Counted from the first letter of the stretch, positions 8,676-18,284 are shown. The stretch: DNA of 27,500 nucleotides from Symbiodinium natans (GCA_905221605.1 CAJNDS010002768.1:607501-635000); one strand, 5' to 3'. The notes: a model not told the origin generated them from the sequence alone. Numbers and translations are program-made.

Positions 8676-9118
8676 CCCCAAAACCCCAAAACCCCAAAAC
8701 CCCAAAACCCCAAAACCCCAAAACCCCAAAACCCCAAAACCCCAAAACCCCAAAACCCCAAAACCCCAAAACCCCAAAACCCCAAAACCCCAAAACCCCA
8801 AAACCCCAAAACCCCACCCCAAAACCCCAAAACCCCAAAACCCCAAAACCCCAAAACCCCAAAACCCCAAAACCCCAAAACCCCAAAACCCCAAAACCCC
8901 AAAACCCCAAAACCCCAAAACCCCAAAACCCCAAAACCACCAAAACCCCAACCAAAACCCAAACCAAAACCCCAAAACCCCCAAAACCCCAAAACCCCAA
9001 AACCCCACCAAAACCCCAAAACCCAAAACCCCAACCCCAAAACCCCAAAACCCCAAAACCCCACAACCCCACAACCCCAAAACCCCAAAACCTCAAAACC
9101 CCAAAACCCCAAAGCCCC
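8676..9118 (-). repeat. CCCCAAAA array (T4G4-type)
   Basis: About 440 bp of the octamer CCCCAAAA on the + strand (TTTTGGGG on the other). It is perfect from 8676 to about 8814 (about 17 units), resumes at 8817 to about 8935 (about 15 units), then becomes irregular with CCACAAAA, CCCAAACC and CCCCACAA variants to 9118. All six frames stay open, giving PKPQNPKT or GFWGFGVL peptides that are not genes. TTTTGGGG is the telomere unit of hypotrich and euplotid ciliates; here it abuts a CCCTAAA array, so it more likely arose locally from the heptamer. Confidence 0.95.
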
Positions 9119-9330
9119 TAAACCCCAAGACCCAAAACCCCAAACCGCAAAAACCCAAAACCCCTGAACCCCTAAACCCTAAACCCTAAACCCTAACCCG
9201 AGACCCTAAACCCTAAACCCTAAACCCTAAACCCTAAACCCTAAACCCTAAACCCTAAACCCTAAACCCTAAACCCTAAACCCTAAACCCTAAACCCTAA
9301 ACCCAAACCCGAAACCCTAAACCCCCAGGC
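9119..9330 (-). repeat. CCCTAAA array joined to the CCCCAAAA array
   Basis: Degenerate CCCCTAAA/CCCAAAA units from 9119 pass into about 20 near-perfect CCCTAAA units (about 9171-9302), ending with CCCGAAA. The transition from the 8-bp to the 7-bp unit is gradual and in the same strand sense. Confidence 0.93.
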
Positions 9331-10140
9331 CTGTAGGTCTGGTGACAGGTCGCAGCTGGCGGTGAAGCGGCCACCACCCTGGTGCACAGCTACTGGCACA
9401 ATTCTCGGAACTTCTGATATGATATGTTGTTAAGCCCTTGAGCGGTCTCAGCACTCATTTGCATATGCTCAAAATTTCGATGAAACCTAAACCCAGAGCC
9501 CTACACCCGCAACCCGAAACCCTAGGCAGGTTGGGCTCCCTAAACCCTAAACCCTAAACGCACGTGTCAAGACGAAACTTGTAGGCGCTAGACCTGGTTT
9601 CCCTCCGTAAACCGTCCTTGCTCCGAGTTAAGAGGAGTTGGGTTTTAGGGTTGATTATGGTTCTTATTTGAGTGTCTACTGGGCTTAGATAGCTTCGTTC
9701 TTATTTTTGATCTTACCCGTATTTTACTATTCTATATATATATATGCTACCTTTTGCTGGCTACATGCGATATTTGGATCCATGTCTACTTTACTACCAG
9801 TCATACAAGGAATATGCCTGTCGATGCTGGATGACTTTGCACCATGAGTGTTCTGTGGAGAAGACCTAAAACCCATGACTTGCATCATTGATGTGAAAAG
9901 GGTTTAGGGTTTAGGGTTTAGGGTCTAGGGTTTAGGGTTTTGCAGGTCGCACATGGAGGAAATTGACACGTAGAGCAGAAGCTCAGACAGCGACATGACT
10001 TCTGACGCAGACCAAACGCGCTGTGCACGCGGGTGATGCAAAAAGGGCAATACCGTTTTGTTCGGTGACAGTCTCAATCTCCCCTAAGGTTCAGTATTCA
10101 CCCTATCTAAAACCTCCAGTCTTGACCCCTGAACCCTACA
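9331..10140. other. mainly unique spacer with small telomere-like runs
   Basis: Unique sequence broken by short CCCTAAA at about 9484-9560 and TTTAGGG at 9900-9942. A (TA)6 microsatellite lies at 9733-9744 within an AT-rich stretch (about 9640-9780). I see no gene, RNA gene or element boundary. Confidence 0.5.
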
Positions 10141-10590
10141 CTCCACAACCTAAACCCTAAACCCTAAACCCTAAACCCCAAACCCTAAACCCTAAACCCT
10201 AAACTCCACAACCTACACCCTAAATCACTGCAGAGGCAGGGGGACCTCCGGCGCCACATCCACGCGGACCTGTCCAAGAAGCCCTAAAGCCGTCCTCCTA
10301 AACCCTAAACCCTAAACCCTAAACCCTAAACCCTCAACCCTGAACCAATCAGTGCAAGCTCTGAATGACTTGCTAAACGAAATGTCTGCCAGACTCTTCC
10401 AGATGCAGTCTAGGAACCCAGAAGGAAACGCCAAAACCTTTCAGGTCCCTGAACCCTAATCCTAGACCCCAAACACTACACCCCAAAGCCTGACACCCTA
10501 CACCCCAAAACCCCTAAGCCCCAACACCCCGAAAGCCCCAAACCCTAAAACCCGAATATAACCTGCAGCCCCTAAACCCAAAACCCTAAA
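10141..10590 (-). repeat. degenerate CCCTAAA arrays with short spacers
   Basis: CCCTAAA runs at about 10148-10215 and 10299-10346, then loose CCCTAAT, CCCAAAC and CCCTACA words from 10448 to 10590. The spacers (about 10220-10298 and 10347-10447) are unique and contain no gene that I recognise. Confidence 0.8.
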
Positions 10591-10798
10591 GCCCTGAACC
10601 CTGAAACCCTGAAACCCTGAAACCCTGAAACCCTGAAACCCTGAAACCCTGAAACCCTGAAACCCTGAAACCCTGAAACCCTGAACCCCTGAAACCCCAG
10701 AAACCCTAGAAACCCTGAAACCCTGAATCCCTGAAACCCTAGAAACCCTAGAAACCATGAAACCCTAGAAACCCTAAAACCCTAAATCCCTTAACCCC
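10590..10798 (-). repeat. CCCTGAAA octamer array
   Basis: About a dozen tandem CCCTGAAA units (10604-10685) grade into CCCTAGAAA and CCCTGAAT variants and end in CCCTAAA. This is an 8-bp derivative of the heptamer, distinct from the CCCCAAAA array. The - strand frames reading GFQGFRVS are repeat read-through. A C11 run follows at about 10805-10815. Confidence 0.88.
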
Positions 10799-10879
10799 AG
10801 GACTCCCCCCCCCCGGCCAAGTGCAGGAACGAGCGCGGAACGAGCGCGCTGTCCTTATAATCTGGGTTGGGCTTCTCTG

Positions 10880-11115
10880 AGGGGTTTGGGGTTTAGGGTT
10901 TAGGGTTTGGGGTTTGGGGTTTGGGGTTTGGAGTTTGGGGTTTGGGGTTTGGGGTTTAGGTATAGTGTTTGAGGTTTGGGGGGAAAGTTTAGGGTTATGG
11001 GGTTTAGGTCTAGGGTTTGGGGTTTGGGGTTTAGTTGGGGGGGTTTCGGGCCTGGGGCTTGGGGCTTGTGGCTCAAGATTTGGGGTTTGGGGCTCAGGGT
11101 TTCAGAGTTCGGGTT
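10880..11115 (+). repeat. TTTGGGG-rich array
   Basis: G-rich heptamers on the + strand in which TTTGGGG outnumbers TTTAGGG, with CTTGGGG and TTTGGAG variants. Long open frames of G, W, L and V on both strands are products of this repeat. Confidence 0.88.
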
Positions 11116-12290
11116 CGGGGAAGAGGGGGCTACGGGTGCCAAGCACCATAACGTGCTTGATCTGCACCCGATGAAGGTCATAGGTTGGGTCGGCGGGTTG
11201 GCGAGGAACGTGAACCTTAGCGCATGCAGCAAACGCCCCCGCGGCGGCACAGCAGAAAGCCCTAAACCCTAAACTCAAAAATCCAGACCCCAAACTCTAA
11301 ACCCTAAACCCCAAAACCCTAAAACCCCCAAATAACCCCAAACCCTAAACCCCTAAACCCTAAACCCTAAAGTGAAGAAGCTTCTCGGCGGCTGACATCC
11401 TCGAAGTTCGCTGCACTGTACCTGCGTGGAGCTGGAAGGGCTCCCTTCCATGACTTACACGGGTTTGTAGAGGGGTCTTCTAATAATCGGGGCTTGGGTT
11501 TAAGGTTTAGGATGTAGGGTTTAGGGTTTCGGGTTTAGGGTGTATGGTTTAGGGTTTAGGGTTGAGAGTTCAGGGTTGAGGCTCTTCTGGTTTACGGTCT
11601 CAGGGTCTTAGGGTATAGGGTTTAGGGTCTCAGGGTTTTTGAGGGGTTGAGAGGAGTTCAGGGACTATGGCTTAGGTGGTCTGAGTGATAGGCTGCGGAT
11701 ACAAAACCCATGCCTAGCAACCTACTCTTGGCAATTTGTCGATGCGGTTTCGACGTTAGGGTTGAGGGCTCAAGGTTTAGGGGTTATGTTTAGGGTTTAG
11801 GGCTTGGGGATTAAAACCCTAACCCTAAACCCGGTTTGCAGGAGTACGTAAACCGTAAACCGCAACCCTTAACCGTAAACCGTAAACCGCAAACCGCAAA
11901 CCCTAAACCCTAAACCCTAAACCCCAAACCCGAAACCCTAAACCCTAAACCCCAAACCCTAACCCCAAACCCTATAAGGTCTGTGGGTCAGAGTCAGGCT
12001 TTAAGGAAGAGAACATGACCGCATTGACGGGACATCTGCACAGCAGCCAGGGTCGAGGCCTCTCATTCAAGACCCTAAACCCTAAACCCCAAACCCTAAA
12101 CCCTAAGACCTAAACCCTAAACCCTAAACCCCAAACCCCAAACCCTAAACCCTGAACCCAAAACCCTTAACCCCAAACGGCCTAGACCCATTCAGACCCC
12201 AACCAGGCCAGCGCACTTTGGATCCGCGACGATGGGGTGGCCGATGAAGGACATGTGGGCGGCAATCTGGAACATCCTCAGGTTTTTGGT
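11116..12290. repeat. mosaic of short arrays on alternating strands
   Basis: CCCTAAA at about 11258-11372, degenerate TTTAGGG/TATAGGG at 11488-11645, TTGAGGG/TTTAGGG at 11755-11806, then an almost immediate switch to CCCTAAA/CCGTAAA/CCGCAAA at 11815-11972, and CCCTAAA at 12072-12185. A 14-bp gap separates the G-rich and C-rich units near 11800-11815. Unique spacers of 70-190 bp lie between and hold no gene that I recognise. Confidence 0.85.
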
Positions 12291-12527
12291 TTAGGGTTAG
12301 GGTTTAGGCTTGAGGCTTGAGGCTTGAGGCTTGAGGCTTGAGGCTTGAGGCTTGAGGCTTGAGGCTTGAGGCTTGAGGCTTGAGGCTTTAAGCTTTAAGC
12401 TTTAGGCTTTAAGGTTTAGGGGTTGAGGTTCGGGTTTGGGGTTTAGGGATTAGGGTTTAGGGTTTAGGGTTTAGGGTTTAGGGTTCAGGGTTCAGGGTGT
12501 AGGGTTTAGGGTTTAGGGTTTAGGGAC
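12291..12527 (+). repeat. GGCTTGA x 11 array flanked by TTTAGGG
   Basis: GGCTTGA is repeated eleven times without error at 12307-12383. AGCTTTA/GGCTTTA units follow to about 12410, then TTTAGGG with TTCAGGG and TGTAGGG variants to 12527. GGCTTGA keeps the 7-bp period but differs at two positions from TTTAGGG in any phase. Confidence 0.92.
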
Positions 12528-12599
12528 TTGCAGGCCGCAGTCCCCTGAAAACCTGAACCCTGAACGGCCAACCCTTTCCAGCCTTACAATACTACCCCA

Positions 12600-12765
12600 G
12601 TCCTAAACCCTAAACCCTAGACCCTAAACCCTAAACCCTAACCCCTAACCCCTAACCCCTAACCCCTAAACCCTAAACCCTAAACCCTAAACCCTAAACC
12701 CTAAAACCTAAACCCTAAACCCTAAACCCTAAACCCTAAACCCTAAACCCTAAACCCTAACCCAC
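12600..12765 (-). repeat. CCCTAAA array with CCCCTAA block
   Basis: CCCTAAA units with four tandem CCCCTAA units at about 12639-12667, then about 13 near-perfect CCCTAAA units to 12763. Confidence 0.93.
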
Positions 12766-12879
12766 CTGTGTTTGAGACTTAGGGCTGCAGGGGTCGAGGT
12801 GGGGCGGCCTGTCTGTCTGAGTGGTGACCAGGAGAAGGCTGAACCTGAGTTGTGGGTTCAGGATGCTTCAGGGATCCGG

Positions 12880-13475
12880 GTCCTCCGGAGTTTCTGGGCT
12901 TAGGGGTTTTTGGTTTAGGGTTGAGGCAGGGTCCAGGGTTCAGGGTGTATGGCTTAGGGTTTAGTCTTGGGCGGTGGTGGGGGTCGAGGGGGGTCGGGTG
13001 GTGGGGGGTCGTGTCGTGGGGAGTCGTGTCGTGGTGGGTCGGGGTCGTGGTCGGGTCGGGTCGTGGGGGGTCGGGTTTAGGGTCTAGCGTTCTTAAGGTT
13101 TTGAAGGCTCGATGTCGTCCGGAATTTCTGGGCCTACTAGGCATCCGTCATACCCTAACCACTGAACCATTCAAACCCCAAACCCGAATCAGCCCTACCC
13201 CTAAACCTCCCAAACCCCCTAAACCCCCTCAAACCCCCCTAAACCCCCCCAAACCCCCTCAACCCCCTAAACCCCCTGGACACCCTAAACACCCTAAACC
13301 CCCAAACCCCCTAAAGCTAATCCCCCCAGAGTCGGGAGTTTTAACACCCTTTGCTGCGGTGTAGGGTTTGGGGTTTAGGGTGTAGGGCTTAGGGTGTAGG
13401 GTTAGGGTTTAGGGTTCAGGGGTTCAGAAGGTTCTTCCTTAAAGTGTAGGGTCTAGGGTTTAGGGCTTCATAGGG
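12880..13475. repeat. G-rich GGTCGTG and CCCCCTAAA repeats
   Basis: From 12895 to 12965 degenerate TTTAGGG. From 12966 to 13075 a G-rich tract of GGTCGTGGGG, GGTCGGG and GTCGTGTCGTGG words. From about 13170 to 13320 the strand switches to 9-10 bp CCCCCTAAAC/CCCCTCAAAC units. From 13360 to 13470 it switches back to TTTAGGG/TGTAGGG. The long frames here (12779-13364, both strands) read through these tracts. Confidence 0.82.
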
Positions 13476-13750
13476 CTCCTGGGGGCGCCTCACCCCAAAA
13501 AAACGGGCTTTTTCGGGTTTAGGCTCGGGTTTATGCATTGATGACACTACTCTGCAGCGAATTCGGCCCTGACAAACCACCAAGAAGGGCCGCTTTGGGA
13601 CTTTCTTGGGGCCTGCTCCTTGAAGAGCTTCTGAAGCGTTCTTCATGGTGGGCATTGAGGGCGACAGCCCTAAGCTCACGGCGAGGGGAGGAAAAATAAG
13701 CCGAGCACCAACAATGTTTTTAGGACTGCATGTCGAACATGTGCCTTCAG
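13476..13750. other. unique spacer, no gene recognised
   Basis: About 275 bp of unique GC-rich DNA crossed by an 87-codon - strand frame (13416-13679). The frame is basic and Pro-rich and its first-read and last-read parts differ in style. I see no domain and would not call it. Confidence 0.45.
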
Positions 13751-14100
13751 CGCCCTAAACCCTAAACCCTAAACCCGGAACCATAAACCCTAAACCCTAA
13801 ACCCTACTCCCTAAACCCTACTCCTAGAGTCGAGCTGAGCTTGCGGCCAACGGGGGCGCCCCCAGAAGCCGGTGGCTTCCTCCACTGGATTGACGATTCG
13901 GGGTTTAGGGTTTAGGGTTTAGGGTTTAGGGTTTAGGGTTTAGGGTTTAGGGTTTAGGGTTTAGGGTTTAGGGTTTAATTAGGGTTTGGGGTTTAGGGTT
14001 TAGGGTTTAGGGTTTAGGGTTTAGGGTTTAGGGTTTAGGGGCGGAGGGGGCGTTCTCGGGGTTGAGGGGAGGCTTTCGGGTTTTGGGACTTCGGGGTGTA
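13751..14100. repeat. CCCTAAA then TTTAGGG arrays around an 82-bp island
   Basis: CCCTAAA at 13752-13824, unique GC-rich sequence to about 13895, then TTTAGGG at 13898-14040 with one phase break (TTTAATTAGGG near 13975-13984). The orientation is again that of a DNA segment capped at both ends. Confidence 0.9.
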
Positions 14101-15092
14101 GGTGGTTAGGGAGCTTAGCCAGGAGGCGGGGGGGGGGTAGTGTAGCACTTGCTGGCATGAGAAAGGGAGAAAGGGACCAGCATTGTAACTACAGGACTTT
14201 TGTCAACAGTCTGCCACATGCCCTAAACCCCAAACCCTAAACCCTAAACCCTCAACCCTAAACCCTACTAAACCCTAAACCCAAAACCCAAAACCCAAAA
14301 CCCTTCAACACTTGGGTTCATCACATGTGGGCCCAAAGCCCTAAACCTTACCGCCAGGCTCCCTGGCTCCAGCACACGGCACCAGCCACCTGCAATCGCT
14401 TCAAGGTTTAGGGTTTTGGGTTTTGGGTGTAGGGAGTAGGGTTTAGAGTTCGGGCTTAGGGCTGGATTTTGGCATTTCGGGTTTCAAGGTTTATGAACTC
14501 TACTGGCGGAGTCAAGGCAAATTGACCAAAGTTACGCAGGACCGGGTCGCTGCTGCAGCACCACCGTGAAGACGTACGGCCCTAAACCCTAAACCCTAAA
14601 CCCTAAACCCTGAACCCTGAACCCTGAGCCCTGCACCCTGCACCCTGAACCCTGAACCCTAATGCGACCCGAAGCCCGCAACCCCAAACCTGCACACGGC
14701 TGCATCATGCTGGGTTTGGGGCTTTGGCTTTCGCACTTTGTGCAAGAGGCAGCCAGGACCCCCGCACAAACCGAGCCCTGAATCCCAAAATGTCGGACCT
14801 GTCACCCTAAACCCTAAACCCTAAACCCTAAAGCCTAAACCCTAAACCCTAAACCCTAAACGCAGCCCGAGAAGTGCGTAAGCTGAGCTGGTGATTCGGG
14901 GTTTGGGGCTTTGTGGCTTGGGGCTGAGGCTGAGGACGTGGGAGGGAGGAGGAGTTGGAAAGGCTTCCGGAAGTTACCTTAAACCCTAAACCCTACACCC
15001 AAAACCCTAAACCTTCAACCCTAAGTCCAAATCCCGGACCCGAAACCACCATAACCCAAACCCTGAACGATCTTTCCAGCCCTCGGAATCTG
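14101..15092. repeat. short alternating telomere-like runs and spacers
   Basis: C-rich runs at 14218-14312, 14578-14665 (CCCTAAA then CCCTGAA/CCCTGCA), 14803-14862 and 14978-15070; a G-rich run at 14404-14490. Spacers are 90-150 bp of unique sequence. No gene or RNA gene is recognisable. Confidence 0.82.
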
Positions 15093-15550
15093 GTTTAGGG
15101 TTTAGGGTTTGGGGTTTAGGGTTTAGGGTTTAGGGGTTTAGGGGATTAGGGGTTTAAGGTTTAGAGTTTAGGGTTTAGGGTTTAGGGGTTTAAGGATTAG
15201 GGTTTAGGGTTCAAGCCTTATGGGCGGCTTTAGGGCTTTAGGGTTTTGAGAAAACAAGGCTCTTGGGCCGAGATTTTGATAGGGCCCCTAAACCCTAAAC
15301 CCTAAACCCTAAACCCTAGAGCCCTGAATAGTTTGGGGGGACCCCACCCTGGCCTCCCCAGGACGCGATAGCTGCTGGTCGCAGGGAGTCCATCCTCGCA
15401 GGGTTTAGGGTTTAGGGTTTAGGGTTTAGGGTTTAAAGGGTTAAAGGGTTTAGGGTATTGGGTTTAGGGTTTAGGGTTTAAAGGGTTAAAGGGTTAAAGG
15501 GTTTAGGGTTTAGGGTTTAGGGTTTAGGGTTTAAAGGGTTTAGGGTTCAG
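15093..15550. repeat. TTTAGGG with TTAAAGGG units
   Basis: TTTAGGG with octamer TTTAGGGG variants at 15095-15260, short CCCTAAA at 15288-15318, then 15400-15548, where TTTAGGG is mixed with blocks of TTAAAGGG. The segment 15438-15518 is duplicated at 16350-16430. Confidence 0.9.
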
Positions 15551-15712
15551 CATCTCTGATCCAAGCATTCACCAAGGGTGTTTGGCATCGCCCCACGTGT
15601 TTGGCATCACCCCTCCCTCCCAGAATCCCTTTTCATCTGAAATATATATCTTCTCTTTTACCTGACCTATTTGTTTATCACGAACCATTTTTTCTCGTTC
15701 GGCTTGCAACAC
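15551..15712. other. unique spacer with a short direct repeat
   Basis: The word gtgtttggcatc occurs twice, 21 bp apart, at about 15579-15611. A 70-codon + strand frame starts at 15601, but it runs into the 153-bp tandem repeat and I see no family motif. Confidence 0.55.
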
Positions 15713-16100
15713 AGCCATCTACCACAACCCATCCCCAAAAAGCTTCAAAAAGCACCCAAGAAAGGGGAACTCAGGATTTGCCTGCTCCCGCAATGAAAAA
15801 TGCTGTTTTTTAGTACTGAAATCGACGGTTTCGGTGGCCCCCTCTTTTATTTTTCCCAAAGCACCACCAGAAGCTTTCCAAAGCCCTAAAAGGCTTCAAA
15901 AAGCCCCCCAGAAAGGGGGGAACCCAGGATTTGCCTGGTCCCTCAATGAAAAATGCTGTTTTTAGCATTGAAATCGATGGTTTCGGGGCCCCTCCATTTT
16001 ACCCCCAAGCACCACCACAGCCCCAAATAGCTTTAAAAAGCTTCAAGGCTTCAAACAGCACACGAAAAAGAGGTGGAACCCAGGCACCTGCCCCGGAAGG
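15713..16100. repeat. 153-156 bp tandem repeat, about 2.5 copies
   Basis: The markers aggatttgcctg (15773-15784 and 15926-15937), gaaatcgacggtttcgg (15818-15834) with gaaatcgatggtttcgg (15970-15986), and atgaaaaatgctgttttt recur with spacing of 152-153 bp. A third, more diverged start lies near 16082. Copies share AAAGCTTCAAAAAGC and CAAAGCACCACCA words. It is unrelated to the telomere heptamers. The shared atgaaaaatgctg word makes short frames look like repeated starts, but each is broken and I see no coding constraint. Confidence 0.85.
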
Positions 16101-16143
16101 GTCCCGGGAAGGTTCTGGGACATTTGTTTCGCGGGACCCCAGC

Positions 16144-16206
16144 GCGCGTGACGCGCGTGACGCGCGTGACGCGCGTGACGCGCGTGACGCGCGCGACGCG
16201 CATGAC
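16144..16206. repeat. 9-bp satellite GCGCGTGAC x 7
   Basis: Seven tandem units, the first five perfect, the sixth GCGCGCGAC and the seventh GCGCATGAC. In the + strand frame it would encode Ala-Arg-Asp triplets. It sits at the end of the 153-bp tandem block. Confidence 0.95.
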
Positions 16207-16215
16207 GCCTGCCGG

Positions 16216-16285
16216 CCCCTGGGAGGCCCTAAACCCTGAATCCTAAATCCTAAATCCTAAATCTAAATCCTACATCCTAAAACCT
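16216..16285 (-). repeat. ATCCTAA variant run
   Basis: A few CCTAAAT units (ATCCTAA in another phase) in tandem, a CCCTAAA derivative carrying one C-to-T change. Confidence 0.75.
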
Positions 16286-16349
16286 AAACCGTCAAAAAAC
16301 CATAATCAGAACACGACCCCATTAAGGTTTAAATATACATAGGTAGAGA

Positions 16350-16955
16350 GGGTTAAAGGGTTTAGGGTATTGGGTTTAGGGTTTAGGGTTTAAAGGGTTA
16401 CAGGGTTAAAGGGTTTAGGGTTTAGGGTTTCAAAGGGTTAAAGGGTTTAGGGTATAGGGTTTAGGGTATAGGGCTCAAGGTTCAGGGTTCAGGATGTAGG
16501 GTTTAGGGTTCAGGGTTCAGGGTTCAGGGTTTAGGGTTTAGGGTTTAGGGTTTAGGGTTTAAAGGGTTAAAGGGTTTAGGGTTTACAGGGTTTAGGGTTT
16601 ACAGGGTTTAGGGTTTACAGGGTTTAGGGTTTAGGGTTTACAGGGTTAAAGGGTTTAGGGTTTACAGGGTTTAGGGTTTACAGGGTTTAGGGTTTAGGGT
16701 TTAGGGTTTAGGGTTTAGGGTTTAGGGTTGAAAGGGTTAAAGGGTTAAAGGGTTAAAGGGTTTAGGGTATAGGGTTTAGGGTTTAGGGTTCAGGGTTCAG
16801 GGTTCAGGGTTCAGGGTTTAGGGTTTAGGGTTTAGGGTTTAGGGTTCAGGGTTCAGGGTTCAGGGTTCAGGGTTCAGGGTTCAGGGTTCAGGGTTCAGGG
16901 TTTAGGGTTTAGGGTTTAGGGTTTAGGGTTTAGGGTTTAGGGTTTAGCGTTTAGG
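16350..16955 (+). repeat. large composite TTTAGGG array with higher-order units
   Basis: About 600 bp on the + strand, built from distinct blocks: TTAAAGGG/TTTAGGG (16350-16450), TTCAGGG (near 16475-16530), a higher-order unit TTTAGGGTTTACAGGG (about 16570-16690), TTTAGGG (16685-16730), TTAAAGGG (16730-16765), and TTCAGGG runs at about 16785-16815 and 16845-16897 separated and followed by TTTAGGG. Variants occur in homogeneous runs, as expected from slippage or unequal exchange. Confidence 0.94.
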
Positions 16956-17059
16956 CTCATGTTACCAAGCCCCCTAAACGCTAACCGAAGCCCCTGTTGG
17001 GATCCTGGCCTTGGCGCAAGCGATGGAGCCCACGTCCCGTCCTTGCGCGTCCTGGCTGC

Positions 17060-17187
17060 GCCAGAAACCTAAACCCTAAACCCTAAGTCCCCAAAACAAG
17101 CACCCTTCATACACTTCACACGTTCCAGAAATAACCGTGCATACCCCCCAGATGCCCTAAACCCTTAGACCATAAGCTTGAAAACCC

Positions 17188-17240
<53 letters not shown>

Positions 17241-17570
17241 AATCTAAACCCTAAACCCTAAACCCTAAACCCTAAACCCTAAACCCTAAACCCTAAACCC
17301 TAAACCCTAAACCCTAAACCCTAAACCTCAAGTCCTGAACACTAAGAGGTCATGCTAGTATGGGGGGGAACATCCTAAGTTCCTTCGGATGCACTCCCAC
17401 TAAAGCTTCCTTCATGCCCGAGTTACACCGTACCTAGAACAGTCACCAAAACATAAGGGTACAGCCGTAGAAGCGCCCCCTAAACCCTAAACCCCAAACC
17501 CCAAACCCCAAACCCTAAACCCTAAACCCTAAACCTCTAAACCCAAAACCCAAAACCCCAAAGCCTAAAC
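17060..17570 (-). repeat. CCCTCAA and CCCTAAA arrays
   Basis: Short CCCTAAA at 17067-17085; eight CCCTCAA units at about 17187-17240, followed by about 13 CCCTAAA units to 17325; and CCCCAAA/CCCTAAA at 17478-17560. The spacer 17336-17477 is unique and shares only the word gggggaacatcc with the nested inverted repeat near 1987. Confidence 0.9.
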
Positions 17571-17604
17571 CGTGGGTTTTACGGGGTTTCGTGGCGCAGG
17601 GGCT

Positions 17605-17700
17605 TGTGTAAGGGTTTGGGGTTTGGGGTTTAGGGCTTAGAGGTTTAGGGTTTAGGGCTAGGGTTTAGGGTTTAGGGCTTAACCCCTAAACCCTAGGCTC
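17605..17700. repeat. head-to-head TTTAGGG/CCCTAAA junction
   Basis: TTTGGGG/TTTAGGG units run from 17605 to 17677. Six bases later (cttaac, 17678-17683) the strand flips. The arms agggtttaggg (17667-17677) and ccctaaaccct (17684-17694) are perfect 11-bp complements. This is the signature expected where two chromosome ends were joined. Confidence 0.9.
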
Positions 17701-17799
17701 GAAACCCGTAGCTAGACTGTCCTGCCAGGGGAGCAGCGGCACCTCGATCGACCCCTGACACGGCTCGTCCTCGCCCACGTGGCCCTGCAAACTCTTCGC

Positions 17800-18180
17800 T
17801 ATCTAACCCTAAACCCTAAACCCTAAATTTCAATTCTAAACCCTAAACCCTAAACTTGAATTCTAAACCCTAAACCCTAAACCCTAAACAGTAAACAGGA
17901 GCGTTTAGTCGGCAGAGGGCTGAGTCGGTTGTAGGACATTGGGAGTTTTGAACCCTAAACCCTAAACCCTAAACCCTGAACCCTAAACCCTAAACCCTCT
18001 GAAACCCCTAAGCACCAGTAAACCCTAAACCCTAAACCCTAAACCCTAAACCCTAAACCCTAAACCCTAAACCCTCTGAAACCCCTAAGCACCAATAAAG
18101 CGTAAACCCTAAACCCTAGAGCCTAAAGCCTAAAGCCTAAAGCCTAAACCCTAAACCCTAAACCCTAAACCCTATCAACC
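17800..18180 (-). repeat. CCCTAAA arrays with a repeated insert
   Basis: CCCTAAA at 17804-17888, interrupted twice by an AATTCTAAACCC-type word (near 17828-17840 and 17852-17866), and at 17950-18178. In the latter, the insert ctctgaaacccctaagcacc occurs twice (about 17997 and 18074), so a CCCTAAA block plus insert was duplicated. CCTAAAG variants lie near 18121-18145. Confidence 0.9.
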
Positions 18181-18243
18181 AAAAGAACCAAGACGCACGG
18201 ACGAGCTCGGCCTCAACCAGCACCACGTACTCCATGCGCACTC

Positions 18244-18259
18244 TGCCGGCGCGCCGGCA
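18244..18259. repeat. 16-bp perfect GC palindrome
   Basis: tgccggcgcgccggca equals its own reverse complement. It lies in a unique spacer between a CCCTAAA and a TTTAGGG array. Confidence 0.85.
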
Positions 18260-18284
18260 TTCGCGGAAGAGGGCGGAGGCCTGG

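Noticed and set aside
8524-9121. Long open frames on both strands (GFWGFGVL and PKPQNPKT peptides).
   Set aside because: They are read-through of the CCCCAAAA octamer, open in several frames at once.
15400-16955. A CRISPR-like array (short repeats with spacers).
   Set aside because: Units are contiguous 7-9 bp telomere variants without unique equal-length spacers, and the context is eukaryotic.
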